A stretch of 64,000 nt of DNA from Rhodopseudomonas palustris (lineage in GTDB: Bacteria > Pseudomonadota > Alphaproteobacteria > Rhizobiales > Xanthobacteraceae). Below, in pieces: positions 48,551-57,095 of this stretch. Made by a program: the position numbers and the translations under genes. The notes under the pieces were generated by a model. The model had not been told where the DNA came from. It ran no database searches and worked only from the letters and a program-made list of their open reading frames with translations. The stretch's first letter is position 1; each line of letters begins with the position of its first letter. The DNA lies in NCBI RefSeq assembly GCF_003591005.1, contig NZ_QYYD01000010.1, positions 124,001 through 188,000 on the forward strand. The letters are read 5' to 3'.

Positions 48551-49747
48551 ATGACCAAATCATTCCGCACCCTCGACGACGTCGATGTGAAGGGCAAACG
48601 CGTGCTGCTCCGCGTCGATCTCAACGTGCCGATGGAAGCCGGCAAGGTGACCGACGCCACCCGGCTGGAGCGCGTGGCGCCGACCATCACCGAGATCGCC
48701 GGCAAGGGCGGCAAGGTGATCCTGCTGGCGCATTTCGGCCGGCCGAAGGGGCGCGACGACAAGAACTCGCTGAAGCCGGTCGCCGCTGCCCTCGCCGAGG
48801 TGATCAAGAAGCCGGTCGCGTTCGCCGAGGATTGTGTCGGCGAGCCCGCTGCGAAGGCGATCGCCGCGATGAAGGACGGCGACATCCTGTGCCTGGAAAA
48901 CACCCGCTTCCACCCCGAGGAAGAGAAGAACGACCCCGCCTTCGTGGCCAAGCTCGCCGAGCTCGGCGACATCTGGGTCAACGACGCGTTCTCGGCCGCG
49001 CACCGCGCCCATGCTTCGACTGAAGGCCTGGGCCACAAGCTGCCGGCCTATGCGGGCCGCACCATGCAGGCCGAACTGGTCGCGCTCGAGAAGGCGTTGG
49101 AAGCGCCAACCAAGCCGGTGATCGCGATCGTCGGCGGCGCCAAGGTGTCGAGCAAGATCGACCTGCTGGAAAACCTCGTCACCAAGGTGCAGGCGCTGGT
49201 GATCGGCGGCGGCATGGCCAACACCTTCCTGCACGCCCAGGGCGTCAAGGTCGGCAAGTCGCTGTGCGAGAAGGATCTCGCCCCCACCGCGCTACGCATC
49301 CTTGCGAAGGCCGAAGCGGCGAACTGCGCCATCATCCTGCCGGTCGACGCCACCGTGGCCTATCACTTCGAGGCCAACGCGCCGTCGTTCGCCTACGGGC
49401 TCGACGCGATTCCGCCGGACGCCATGATCCTCGACGTCGGCCCGCGCTCGATCGAGCGCATCCACGCGGCGATCGACGACGCCGCCACACTGGTCTGGAA
49501 TGGCCCGGTCGGGGCGTTCGAGCTGACGCCGTTCGACAAGGGTACGGTGGAGGCCGCCAGGCACGCCGCCAAGCGCACCAAGGCCGGCAAGCTGATCTCG
49601 GTGGCGGGCGGCGGCGACACCGTCGCGGCGCTCAACCACGCAGGCGTGGCGGGCGACTTCACCTACATCTCGACCGCCGGCGGTGCCTTCCTGGAGTGGA
49701 TGGAAGGCAAGCCGCTACCGGGCGTCGAGGTGCTGCGGGCGAAGTGA
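48551..49747 (+). CDS. pgk: Phosphoglycerate kinase
   Basis: 398-residue enzyme transferring phosphate between 1,3-bisphosphoglycerate and ADP. The N-terminal RVDLNVPM with its substrate-binding residues, [10 protein letters not shown], and the C-terminal nucleotide-binding GGGDTVAAL and SVAGGGD motifs are complete. Start ATG at 48551. In the Calvin direction it works with gap and fba in the same series. Confidence 0.96.
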   Translation: MTKSFRTLDDVDVKGKRVLLRVDLNVPMEAGKVTDATRLERVAPTITEIAGKGGKVILLAHFGRPKGRDDKNSLKPVAAALAEVIKKPVAFAEDCVGEPAAKAIAAMKDGDILCLENTRFHPEEEKNDPAFVAKLAELGDIWVNDAFSAAHRAHASTEGLGHKLPAYAGRTMQAELVALEKALEAPTKPVIAIVGGAKVSSKIDLLENLVTKVQALVIGGGMANTFLHAQGVKVGKSLCEKDLAPTALRILAKAEAANCAIILPVDATVAYHFEANAPSFAYGLDAIPPDAMILDVGPRSIERIHAAIDDAATLVWNGPVGAFELTPFDKGTVEAARHAAKRTKAGKLISVAGGGDTVAALNHAGVAGDFTYISTAGGAFLEWMEGKPLPGVEVLRAK

Positions 49748-49808
49748 AGCGACTCGGCCGGCGCCACAACCGCGCCGGCTTGCGACCCCGCCGTCCCGAG
49801 CTTATGTT

Positions 49809-49824
49809 GCGTTACATGTAACGC
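49809..49824. promoter_or_regulatory. Perfect 16-bp palindrome upstream of the toxin-antitoxin pair
   Basis: GCGTTACATGTAACGC is fully self-complementary and ends 19 bases before the GTG start of the antitoxin. Type II toxin-antitoxin operons are usually autorepressed by antitoxin binding to such a site. Confidence 0.65.
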
Positions 49825-49843
49825 TCCGGACGGAGGCATTCCG

Positions 49844-50119
49844 GTGGACAGGAAAGTCGACAAGCCCGCCAAGGGCAAGCGTGCCGCCGCCGGCAGGGCA
49901 GCGAAGCCACGCAGCGCCAGCGCCGAACGTGTTCGCCGCCACCGCGACAAGATGAAGGCGTTGGGGCTGAAGCCGGTGACCATCTGGGTTCCAGACGTCG
50001 ACACCCCGGAATTCAAGGAGCAAATCGCGCGGGCCGTTGCGGTGATCAATGCCGACGAAGAGAGCCGTCGAGTTCTCGAGGGAATGCTGGAACTCGGTGA
50101 CTTCAGCGATTGGCAATGA
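49844..50119 (+). CDS. MazE-like antitoxin (DUF3018 family)
   Basis: 91-residue protein with a Lys/Arg/Ala-rich N-terminal tail (about 1-25), then RVRRHRDKMKALGLKPVTIWVPDVDTPEFKEQIARAVAVIN, the DUF3018 antitoxin pattern, and an acidic C-terminus likely to bind toxin. A GTG start has GGAGG 8 bases upstream. It overlaps the toxin gene by 4 bases. It should neutralise the MazF-type ribonuclease and repress the operon. Confidence 0.78.
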   Translation: MDRKVDKPAKGKRAAAGRAAKPRSASAERVRRHRDKMKALGLKPVTIWVPDVDTPEFKEQIARAVAVINADEESRRVLEGMLELGDFSDWQ

Positions 50120-50439
50120 TGTATGGCGATCTGATAACGGTCGCACTCCGCGGCGAATATGGTAAGCCCCGGCCGGCTTTGATCGTTCAGTCAAACAGGT
50201 ACGCGCATCTGAATTCGGTGACAGTGCTGCCGCTCACCAGTCACCTGACCGACAGTGAGCCATGTCGCGTCATGATCGCACCGTCGCCGACGAATGGTTT
50301 GCGAGAGCGATCCCTCGTTATGGTCGACAAGGCGGCGACCGTTCTGCGGGAGAAGACGGGCCCCGTGATCGGCCGCCTGTCTCCCGAAGATATCTCCGCG
50401 GTTAATCGCGCCCTCGCCATTTTCCTGGGCATTGTCTAA
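50116..50439 (+). CDS. MazF/PemK-type toxin (endoribonuclease)
   Basis: 107-residue PemK/MazF fold protein: YGDLITVALRGEYGKPRPALIVQSN (with the conserved GKPRPA stretch), VTVLPLTSHLTD, and a C-terminal IGRLSPEDISAVNRALAIFLGI. MazF toxins cut mRNA at short sequence motifs. The ATG at 50116 lies inside the antitoxin stop (ATGA). The pair splits the pgk-fba gene series, and lower GC in parts of this gene hints at acquisition by transfer. Confidence 0.82.
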   Translation: MMYGDLITVALRGEYGKPRPALIVQSNRYAHLNSVTVLPLTSHLTDSEPCRVMIAPSPTNGLRERSLVMVDKAATVLREKTGPVIGRLSPEDISAVNRALAIFLGIV

Positions 50440-50501
50440 GACCTAGCGACCAACTTGCTGCGCGAACAAAACCCAAAAAACACCCCAAAGGAGAGACATT
50501 G

Positions 50502-51530
50502 ATGAACCTCGCCGACCTCAACAAGATCGCCCGGGCGATGGTCGCCCCCGGTAAGGGCATCCTCGCGGCCGACGAATCCTCCGGAACCATCAAGAAGCGC
50601 TTCGACGTGATCGGCGTCGAATCCACCGAGAATAACCGCCGTGATTATCGCGAGATGATGTTCCGCTCCCAGGAAGCGATGAGCCAGTACATCTCTGGCG
50701 TCATCCTGTACGACGAGACCATCTGGCAGAACGCCGCCGACGGCACACCGCTGGTCAAGCTGATCGAACAGGCCGGCTCGATCCCCGGCATCAAGGTCGA
50801 CGAAGGCACGCAGCCGCTGCCGGGCTGCCCCGGCGAATTGATCACCGCCGGCCTCGACAAGCTCGCCGAGCGGCTGGCCAAATACTACAAGCAGGGCGCC
50901 CGCTTCGCGAAATGGCGCGCGGTGATCGATATTGGCGCCGGCATTCCGAGCTACACTGCGGTCCGCACCAACGCGCATGCGCTGGCGCGCTACGCGGCGC
51001 TGTGCCAGCAGGCGCAGATCGTGCCGATCGTCGAACCCGAAGTGCTGATGGACGGCGATCACGACATCGACCGCTGCTACGAGGTCACCGAGTTCGTGCT
51101 CAAGGAGACCTTCCAGGAGCTGTACTACCAGAAGGTCGCGCTCGAGGGCATGATCCTGAAGCCCAACATGGTGGTCCCCGGCAAGAAGTCGGCCAAGCAG
51201 GCCTCCGTGCAGGAAGTCGCCGAGAAGACCGTCAAGCTGCTGAAGGCCTGCGTGCCGTCGGCGGTGCCGGGCATCGCGTTCCTGTCCGGCGGCCAGTCCG
51301 ACGAGGAAGCCACCGCGCATCTCGACGCCATGAACAAGATCGGCGGCCTGCCCTGGGGTCTGACCTTCTCCTACGGCCGCGCCCTGCAGGCCGCGCCGCA
51401 GAAGGCGTGGTCCGGCAAGGTCGACAACGTCGCGGCTGGCCAGGCTGCGTTCACCCATCGGGCCAAGATGAACTCGCTCGCCAGCAAGGGCGAGTGGAGT
51501 TCGTCGCTCGAGAGCAAGAAGGCCGCCTAA
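50502..51530 (+). CDS. fba: Fructose-bisphosphate aldolase, class I
   Basis: 342-residue Schiff-base aldolase. KGILAADESSGTIKKRF, DEGTQPLPGCPGE, and GMILKPNMVVPGK with the Schiff-base lysine are visible, as is FLSGGQSDEEAT. Class I (metal-free) is the eukaryote-like type, found in some alphaproteobacteria. Start ATG at 50502 has AAGGAGA at good spacing. It splits fructose 1,6-bisphosphate, or forms it in the Calvin cycle. Confidence 0.95.
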   Translation: MNLADLNKIARAMVAPGKGILAADESSGTIKKRFDVIGVESTENNRRDYREMMFRSQEAMSQYISGVILYDETIWQNAADGTPLVKLIEQAGSIPGIKVDEGTQPLPGCPGELITAGLDKLAERLAKYYKQGARFAKWRAVIDIGAGIPSYTAVRTNAHALARYAALCQQAQIVPIVEPEVLMDGDHDIDRCYEVTEFVLKETFQELYYQKVALEGMILKPNMVVPGKKSAKQASVQEVAEKTVKLLKACVPSAVPGIAFLSGGQSDEEATAHLDAMNKIGGLPWGLTFSYGRALQAAPQKAWSGKVDNVAAGQAAFTHRAKMNSLASKGEWSSSLESKKAA

Positions 51531-51535
51531 GCGCA

Positions 51536-52213
51536 ATGGCCAAGTCTGCCCCGCCCCGCCCGGCGCCGCGCCTGTATCTGGCGACGCCGGTTCTGGATGA
51601 TCCCGCGCCGCTGCTGGCGGTGCTGCCGCGTCTGCTCGAAGCCGCCGATGTCGCGGCCGTGCTGCTGCGGCTGGCGCCGTCGGATCCGCGGACGCTGATC
51701 GGCCGGATCAAGGCGGCGGCAGGCGTGGTGCAAGCGGCCGGCGCCGCGCTGCTGCTGGACGGCCATGCCGATCTGGTCGCACGCGGCGGCGCCGACGGGG
51801 CGCATCTCGGCGGCATCGCCGAGATGCAGGAATGGCTGCCGCAGTTGCAGCCGTCCCGCATCGCCGGGGTTGGACGCCTGGAGACGCGGCACGACTCGAT
51901 GACCGCCGGTGAAGCCGGTGCCGACTACGTACTGTTCGGCGAACCGGCCGACGACGGCACGCGGCCGTCGACAGAAGCAATCGCCGAGCGGCTGAACTGG
52001 TGGGCGGAGCTGTTCGAGCCGCCCTGCGTCGGCTATGCGACGTCGCTGGACGAAGTCGAGGTTTTTGCAGCGGCGGGCGCCGATTTCGTGCTGGTCGGCG
52101 AATTCGTCTGGGCGGCGGCCGGCGAAGAGACGACCGCTTTGACCGAAGCCGAAGCGGCCCTGAAGCGCGGCTTCACCACCGCCGGCGCCGCGCCGACTAC
52201 GGCCCAAGGATAA
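51536..52213 (+). CDS. Thiamine-phosphate synthase family protein
   Basis: 225-residue TIM-barrel protein of the ThiE/TenI family (RLYLATPVLDD, ALLLDGHADLVARGGADGAHLG, GADYVLFGEP). The pyrophosphate-binding signatures of true ThiE (GIGI/GVGPxxxT) are weak, so it may be a paralogue with another role. It starts 5 bases after fba, and the next gene begins 3 bases after it, so it is likely co-transcribed. Confidence 0.7.
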   Translation: MAKSAPPRPAPRLYLATPVLDDPAPLLAVLPRLLEAADVAAVLLRLAPSDPRTLIGRIKAAAGVVQAAGAALLLDGHADLVARGGADGAHLGGIAEMQEWLPQLQPSRIAGVGRLETRHDSMTAGEAGADYVLFGEPADDGTRPSTEAIAERLNWWAELFEPPCVGYATSLDEVEVFAAAGADFVLVGEFVWAAAGEETTALTEAEAALKRGFTTAGAAPTTAQG

Positions 52214-52216
52214 TCG

Positions 52217-53299
52217 ATGCCTTCGCTGCGCCCGATCTCGCTCGCTGCGGCCCTGTTGCTGCTCGCCACCGGCGCGTCGGCGCAGATGTCGCTCACCCCG
52301 GCTCCACCCAATCCGTTCCCGAAGCCGCTCGAGCCGGAGAAGCCGAAGCCCACTCCGAAGGCCGCCGCCAAACCGGCCGAGAAGGACAAGGCGGCGAAGC
52401 CGACCGCCAAAGCCGGAACCGAAACGCCGGCGCCGGACGCCGCGGCTGCGCCTGACGATCCGAATGTCGATCTGGTGTACGGCGCGTATCAGCGCGGCTT
52501 CTACAAGACCGCGTTCGACCTGGCGATGAAGCGCGCCCAGGAGCAGGGCGACCCCAAGGCGATGACCATGCTGGGCGAACTCTACGGCAACGCGCTCGGC
52601 ACCAAGCGTGACTACAACAAGGCCGTCGAGTGGTATCGTCGCGCGGCCGATCTCGGCGATCGCGAAGCGATGTTTGCCTTGGCGATGGCCCGCATGGCCG
52701 GCCGCGGCGGCGGCCCGGCCAATCGCGAGGAAGCGGCCAAATGGCTGGCCTCCTCCGCCAAGCTCGGCGAGCCGAAGGCGGCGTATAATCTGGCGCTGCT
52801 ATATCTCGACGGCCAGACCTTCCCGCAGGACGTCAAGCGCGCCGCGGAGCTGCTGCGGGTGGCGGCCGACGCCGGCAATCCCGAGGCCCAGTATGCGCTG
52901 GCGACCTTCTACAAGGAGGGCACCGGGGTCGAGAAGAATCTCGAGCAATCGGTGCGGCTGCTGCAGGGCGCTTCAGTCGCCGGCAATGTCGCCGCTGAGG
53001 TCGAATACGCCATCGCACTCTACAACGGCACCGGGACTCCGAAGAACGAGTATGCGGCGGTGGCGCTGCTGCGCAAGGCGGCCCGGGCCAACAACCCGAT
53101 CGCCCAGAACCGGCTGGCCCATGTGCTGCTCAACGGCCAGGGCGCGCCGCGCGACCCGGTCGAGGCGATCAAATGGCACCTGATCGCCAAGACGTCCGGC
53201 AAGGGCGATCTGATGCTGGACGAGGCGCAGGCGCAACTCAGCGCCGAGGATCGCGCCAAGGCCCAGGAGGCCGCCCGCAAATGGCTCGGCGCGAAGTGA
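52217..53299 (+). CDS. Exported Sel1-repeat protein
   Basis: 360-residue protein with a Sec signal (ISLAAALLLLATGASAQ), a Pro/Lys/Ala-rich linker (about 30-80) and at least six Sel1-like (TPR-related) repeats, each around 36 residues with the A--LG-LY--G pattern, for example KAMTMLGELYGNALGTKRDY. Such proteins act as scaffolds in the periplasm. Immediate upstream gene is the thiE-like one. Confidence 0.85.
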   Translation: MPSLRPISLAAALLLLATGASAQMSLTPAPPNPFPKPLEPEKPKPTPKAAAKPAEKDKAAKPTAKAGTETPAPDAAAAPDDPNVDLVYGAYQRGFYKTAFDLAMKRAQEQGDPKAMTMLGELYGNALGTKRDYNKAVEWYRRAADLGDREAMFALAMARMAGRGGGPANREEAAKWLASSAKLGEPKAAYNLALLYLDGQTFPQDVKRAAELLRVAADAGNPEAQYALATFYKEGTGVEKNLEQSVRLLQGASVAGNVAAEVEYAIALYNGTGTPKNEYAAVALLRKAARANNPIAQNRLAHVLLNGQGAPRDPVEAIKWHLIAKTSGKGDLMLDEAQAQLSAEDRAKAQEAARKWLGAK

Positions 53300-53421
53300 C
53301 GGCCGCGCGCCGGCAGCCGATCGAGGCTTGACGCCGCGACTTGCGCAGGGCACCCCTTCGGCCCAACCAAATCCCCGCAAATCCCTCTGTCAGACCTGTC
53401 GCAGGTCGCCGCGAGACCGCC

Positions 53422-54210
53422 ATGATTTCTTCCGCTCTCATCAACGTCATGGTCAAAGCCGCGCGCCGCGCCGGCCGCAGCCTCAAGCGCGACTTCGGCG
53501 AAATCGAAAACCTGCAGGTGTCGCTCAAGGGCCCGGCGAATTTCGTCTCGCTCGCCGACAAGCGCGCCGAGGAGATGCTGTATGACGACCTCGCCAAGGC
53601 CCGGCCCGGCTACGGCTTCATCGGCGAGGAAGGCGGCAACCGCGAGGGCAGCGACAAGAGCCACACCTGGATCGTCGATCCGCTCGACGGCACCACCAAC
53701 TTCCTGCACGGCATCCCGCATTTCGCCATCTCGATCGGCCTGGTACGCGACGACACGCCGATCGCCGGCGTGATCTACAATCCGGCCAACGAAGAGCTGT
53801 ACATCGCCGAGCGCGGCAAGGGCGCGTTCCTCAACGACACCCGGCTGCGCGTCGCCGGGCGTAACCAGCTTCATGACTGCGTGATCGGCTGCGGCCTGCC
53901 GCATCTCGGCCGCGGCGATTTCGGCCAGAACCAGCGCGAGATGGCGGCGCTGCAGCCCAAGGTCGCCGGCCTGCGCCGCTTCGGCACCGCCTCGCTCGAC
54001 CTCGCCGCGGTCGCGGCCGGCCGCTTCGATGGCTTCTGGGAGCGCAATCTGTCGCCCTGGGACATTGCGGCCGGCATCGTGATGATCCGCGAAGCGGGCG
54101 GCACCGTCGGTGACATCAACGGCGGCGACGTGCTGAAGACCGGCGACATCGTTTGCGGAAACGAAGTGATCCACGCGATGCTGGCACGCGTGCTGAAGCC
54201 GCTGAGCTGA
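53422..54210 (+). CDS. suhB: Inositol monophosphatase family protein (SuhB-like)
   Basis: 262-residue Mg-dependent phosphatase. Metal and substrate motifs GEEGG, WIVDPLDGTTNFLHG and SPWDIAAGIVMIREAGG are complete. E. coli SuhB also joins rRNA antitermination complexes; that moonlighting role cannot be read here. Start ATG at 53422. A 250-base gap with repeats follows. Confidence 0.9.
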   Translation: MISSALINVMVKAARRAGRSLKRDFGEIENLQVSLKGPANFVSLADKRAEEMLYDDLAKARPGYGFIGEEGGNREGSDKSHTWIVDPLDGTTNFLHGIPHFAISIGLVRDDTPIAGVIYNPANEELYIAERGKGAFLNDTRLRVAGRNQLHDCVIGCGLPHLGRGDFGQNQREMAALQPKVAGLRRFGTASLDLAAVAAGRFDGFWERNLSPWDIAAGIVMIREAGGTVGDINGGDVLKTGDIVCGNEVIHAMLARVLKPLS

Positions 54211-54312
54211 GGGCACGCGCTCACACGCGATGGATGCGCGGGTCAAGCCCGCGCATGACGGCCGAGAGCGGTGATAGAGAGCGATGATACGGAGCGGCTC
54301 AACATCGTAAGC

Positions 54313-54411
54313 CGTCATCGCCTGCGCAGGCGGGCGACCCAGTATTCCAGAGCGTTGCTTTACAATCGGCGCACCGCCGTACTGGATCCTCCGCTTTCGC
54401 GGAGGATGACG
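54313..54411. repeat. Palindromic intergenic repeat, family E
   Basis: Outer arms start CGTCATCGCC and end GGATGACG, with ACCCAGTA and TACTGGAT inside. A partial element with GCGGGTCAAGCCCGC (about 54237-54254) lies just before it, in the same gap between suhB and ubiV. Confidence 0.7.
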
Positions 54412-54460
54412 GTGGCGGTTGGTGCGATGCTGTGCGCTACGTCTGGCGCAGGACCCATTG

Positions 54461-55381
54461 CTACGCCGCCGGCACGATCCTGCGCACATCGCCGCTGTCG
54501 GTGATGAAGGCGGCGCCGGGCTTGGAGAACAGGAAACCGTTCGACTTGCGCAGCGGATAGAGCTGCTCCAGCTGGAGCGCGCCGTCGGCGGCGCTCAGCT
54601 TGCCGTCGATCACCTCGTGGAACAGCCTGGCTACCGCCACTATGTCGCATTGCTGCGGTGACAGACGTAGAGAGCGGGCGCCGGCGTCCTTCAGCTTGTC
54701 GATGTCGCCGAGCAGGCTGGCGCAGGTGTAGGACAGCGTCTGCACGCCGTTCATCGCCAGAAACGGCTCGTCGTCGAGCGTCGTCACCGCGAGGCCGTCG
54801 GGGTCCTGGTCGCAGACGAATTTGCAGTTGTCCTTGGACAGCTTGTTGAGCCTTGCGTGATAGCAGCGCGCCGAGATCGCCAGCGGCACACGGCCGAATG
54901 CGAACACCTCGAACGTCACCTCCGGCTGCGAGCGCGCGATGGCGCGGATCGCCGACAGCGGCAGCTCCGGCGGCAGGCAGATCCGCGTCGCGCCGCGTGC
55001 TGCGAAGTAACCGGCGGTCGCCTCGTTGTAGATGTTAACGAACGGGCCGATAGCATGCGGCCTGCCGCCGAGCATGCCCAGGCAGGTGAGATCGTTGACT
55101 TCCATCGGGAAGCTGTCGTCGCCCGCAAGCTCGGCCATCGCCTTGCGCTCGCGCGGCAGCGACATCAGCGTCAGCGAGCCCATCAGCACGGTCTTGCCGG
55201 CGCCGGCGAGGCGTTCGACCACCGCCGGGATATGCGGCTCCAGGAACGGCTGGCGCTTCGAGCACACCACCTCGCCGACCACCACATTGTCGACCGGCGC
55301 TTCGTCGGCGATGCGGAAGTAGAAGTCGCGCCACTCCTCGGGCTTCCAGTTATACAGCACCGGTCCGAGCGTGAGTTGCAT
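54461..55381 (-). CDS. ubiV: UbiV, oxygen-independent ubiquinone hydroxylase subunit (U32 peptidase family)
   Basis: 306-residue iron-sulfur protein that works with UbiU in O2-independent ring hydroxylation during ubiquinone synthesis. Cysteines are spaced as known for the [4Fe-4S] cluster: Cys41 in GEVVCSK, then Cys-x12-Cys-x3-Cys in ARCYHARLNKLSKDNCKFVC. Start at 55381 (MQLTLGP) is preferred to an ATG 21 bases upstream. Last of the leftward ubiT-ubiU-ubiV series. Confidence 0.9.
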   Translation of the reverse strand: MQLTLGPVLYNWKPEEWRDFYFRIADEAPVDNVVVGEVVCSKRQPFLEPHIPAVVERLAGAGKTVLMGSLTLMSLPRERKAMAELAGDDSFPMEVNDLTCLGMLGGRPHAIGPFVNIYNEATAGYFAARGATRICLPPELPLSAIRAIARSQPEVTFEVFAFGRVPLAISARCYHARLNKLSKDNCKFVCDQDPDGLAVTTLDDEPFLAMNGVQTLSYTCASLLGDIDKLKDAGARSLRLSPQQCDIVAVARLFHEVIDGKLSAADGALQLEQLYPLRKSNGFLFSKPGAAFITDSGDVRRIVPAA

Positions 55382-55453
55382 GGGGGTCGCCTCGTTGTGC
55401 ATCGGGTGGTCGATCGCCGGCGCGATGCGCGGGACGCGATCAGCGTTCGAGAA

Positions 55454-56431
55454 TCAGCGCCAGGTCTTCTTGTAAGCGCCGGTGGTGGTGGATTGGCCCT
55501 CGGTGAGGCCGCGCAGCGCGTCGACCGGCAGCGGACGGCCTTCGTCCATCGCGCCGAGGACGTCCTTGAAGGTCTTCACCACGCGCTCGATATAGGCGCG
55601 GCCGCGCTGGCGGCCCTCGATCTTCAGCGCTGCGACGCCGGCGGCGCGCAGGTCCGGCAGCATCGTGGTGGCGTCGAGCGAGGCCGGATCCTCGAACAGA
55701 TAGCCGCAGCCCTCATCGGTCTGGTAGCGGCCCTTGCACAGGGTCGGATAGGCCGCCGCCTCGCCCTTGGCGAATTTGTTGATGGTGAACTCGCCGAGCC
55801 GCGACACCAGCGCGCCCTTCTCCTCGCGATACTGGATCGCGCCGGCGGGCGAGCAGACGCCGTCCATATTGGGCGACTTGCCGGTCGCGTAGGACGACAG
55901 CGAGCAGCGGCCCTCCTCCATCACGCACAGCCCGCCGAAGATGAAGACTTCGGTCTCGCAATCCACCTCTTTGGTGATCGCCGCGATCTCCTGCACGCTG
56001 AGCACGCGCGGCAGCACCACGCGCTTGGCGTTGAAGCTGTCGATGTAGAACCTGATCGAATCGGCGTTAGCGGCGGCGGCCTGCACCGAGACGTGCAGGC
56101 GCTGCTGCGGATGATTGCGCGCGCAGTAATCCATCACGCCGACGTCGGCGAGGATCACGGCGTCGGCGCCGGCCTCGACCGCATCGTCGACCGCACGCTG
56201 CCACAGTTCGACATTGCCGGCGCGCGCGAAGGTGTTGATCGCCACCAACACGCTGACGCCGTAGCGATGCGCGTGGGCGATCGACTCGCGCATTTCCTGC
56301 CGGCTGAAATTCAGCCCCGGAAAATTTCGCGCGTTAGTTTCGTCGTTGAAGCCGCAATAGATCGCGTCGGCGCCCGCGGCAACGGCGTCGTGCAATGCGG
56401 CGGGCGTGCCGGCCGGACAGATCAATTCCAT
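55454..56431 (-). CDS. ubiU: UbiU, oxygen-independent ubiquinone hydroxylase subunit (U32 peptidase family)
   Basis: 325-residue partner of UbiV. The cluster-binding cysteines follow the family spacing: Cys-x6-Cys-x16-Cys in GGLCVMEEGRC and DGVCSP, then TLCKGR. The N-terminal MELICPAGTPAALHDAVAAGADAIYCGF is typical. It lies 72 bases before the ubiV start and 3 bases after ubiT. UbiU-UbiV add ring hydroxyls without oxygen, allowing quinone synthesis in anoxic growth. Confidence 0.92.
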   Translation of the reverse strand: MELICPAGTPAALHDAVAAGADAIYCGFNDETNARNFPGLNFSRQEMRESIAHAHRYGVSVLVAINTFARAGNVELWQRAVDDAVEAGADAVILADVGVMDYCARNHPQQRLHVSVQAAAANADSIRFYIDSFNAKRVVLPRVLSVQEIAAITKEVDCETEVFIFGGLCVMEEGRCSLSSYATGKSPNMDGVCSPAGAIQYREEKGALVSRLGEFTINKFAKGEAAAYPTLCKGRYQTDEGCGYLFEDPASLDATTMLPDLRAAGVAALKIEGRQRGRAYIERVVKTFKDVLGAMDEGRPLPVDALRGLTEGQSTTTGAYKKTWR

Positions 56432-56434
56432 GCG

Positions 56435-56980
56435 CTAACCTCCGCCGCTGGCGCCCAGCTCTTCACGATAATTCGGCTGCGCGCCGACCAGGCTGCGCAG
56501 AATCCGTTCGATCGGCGCCGCCAGCGGGCCGAACCACGCCACCGACTCTTTCAGGAAATCGACGCGGGAGTCGTCGATCGCGTTGCGCAGCGCCACCACG
56601 GCTTCCATGTCGCCATCGATTTCGATGTCGCGCGAGAAGAACAGCGCATCGCCGTCATAGGAGCCGTCGGTCATGCCGATCAGCGCCGACAGCGGGCCGG
56701 CGATCCGGGCGTCGATGTTGGGCGGCAGCGTGCGCACCACGGTGACGCGCGGATTCATCCGCCGCGGCTCGAGCACGAAGGCGAGCGGCAGATCGGTCGG
56801 CGCCAGGCCGTAGCGCTTGCCGGTGTGGGTGCCGAGGCGATCGAAGATGCGGGGATGCCGACTGCGGATCTCCCGCAGGCAAATGCCGAGCAACACCTGC
56901 AGGGGCAACAGCGGCAGAACCCGCGTTGCGAGGGCAAGCGGCGCGGGCATCCTGGAGACGGACGAACTGGATACCGACAT
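56435..56980 (-). CDS. ubiT: UbiT, SCP2-domain accessory factor of anaerobic ubiquinone synthesis
   Basis: 181-residue protein with an SCP2 lipid-binding domain (FVLEPRRMNPRVTVV, RIAGPLSALIGMTDGSYDGDALFFSRDIEIDGDM). UbiT is required with UbiU and UbiV for ubiquinone made without oxygen and probably carries quinone intermediates. First of the leftward three genes; AAGG lies before its ATG and a FixK-type box 51 bases upstream. Confidence 0.88.
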   Translation of the reverse strand: MSVSSSSVSRMPAPLALATRVLPLLPLQVLLGICLREIRSRHPRIFDRLGTHTGKRYGLAPTDLPLAFVLEPRRMNPRVTVVRTLPPNIDARIAGPLSALIGMTDGSYDGDALFFSRDIEIDGDMEAVVALRNAIDDSRVDFLKESVAWFGPLAAPIERILRSLVGAQPNYREELGASGGG

Positions 56981-57030
56981 GAGCCACCTTATGAGGAACC
57001 ATTCGTTTAGCGAGTCCCGCCGGTACTTCT

Positions 57031-57044
57031 TTGCGCCTGATCAA
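57031..57044. promoter_or_regulatory. Consensus FixK/FNR-type box between ubiT and ubiD
   Basis: TTGCGCCTGATCAA fits the Bradyrhizobium-type FixK consensus TTG(A/C)GC-N2-GATCAA exactly. It lies 51 bases from the ubiT start and 52 bases from the ubiD start, so it could act on either or both. This links the quinone cluster to oxygen limitation. Confidence 0.8.
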
Positions 57045-57095
57045 AGACAGCTCCGATCGCAGGTGCTGACCACAGGGTGTCCGCACGGAGACACC

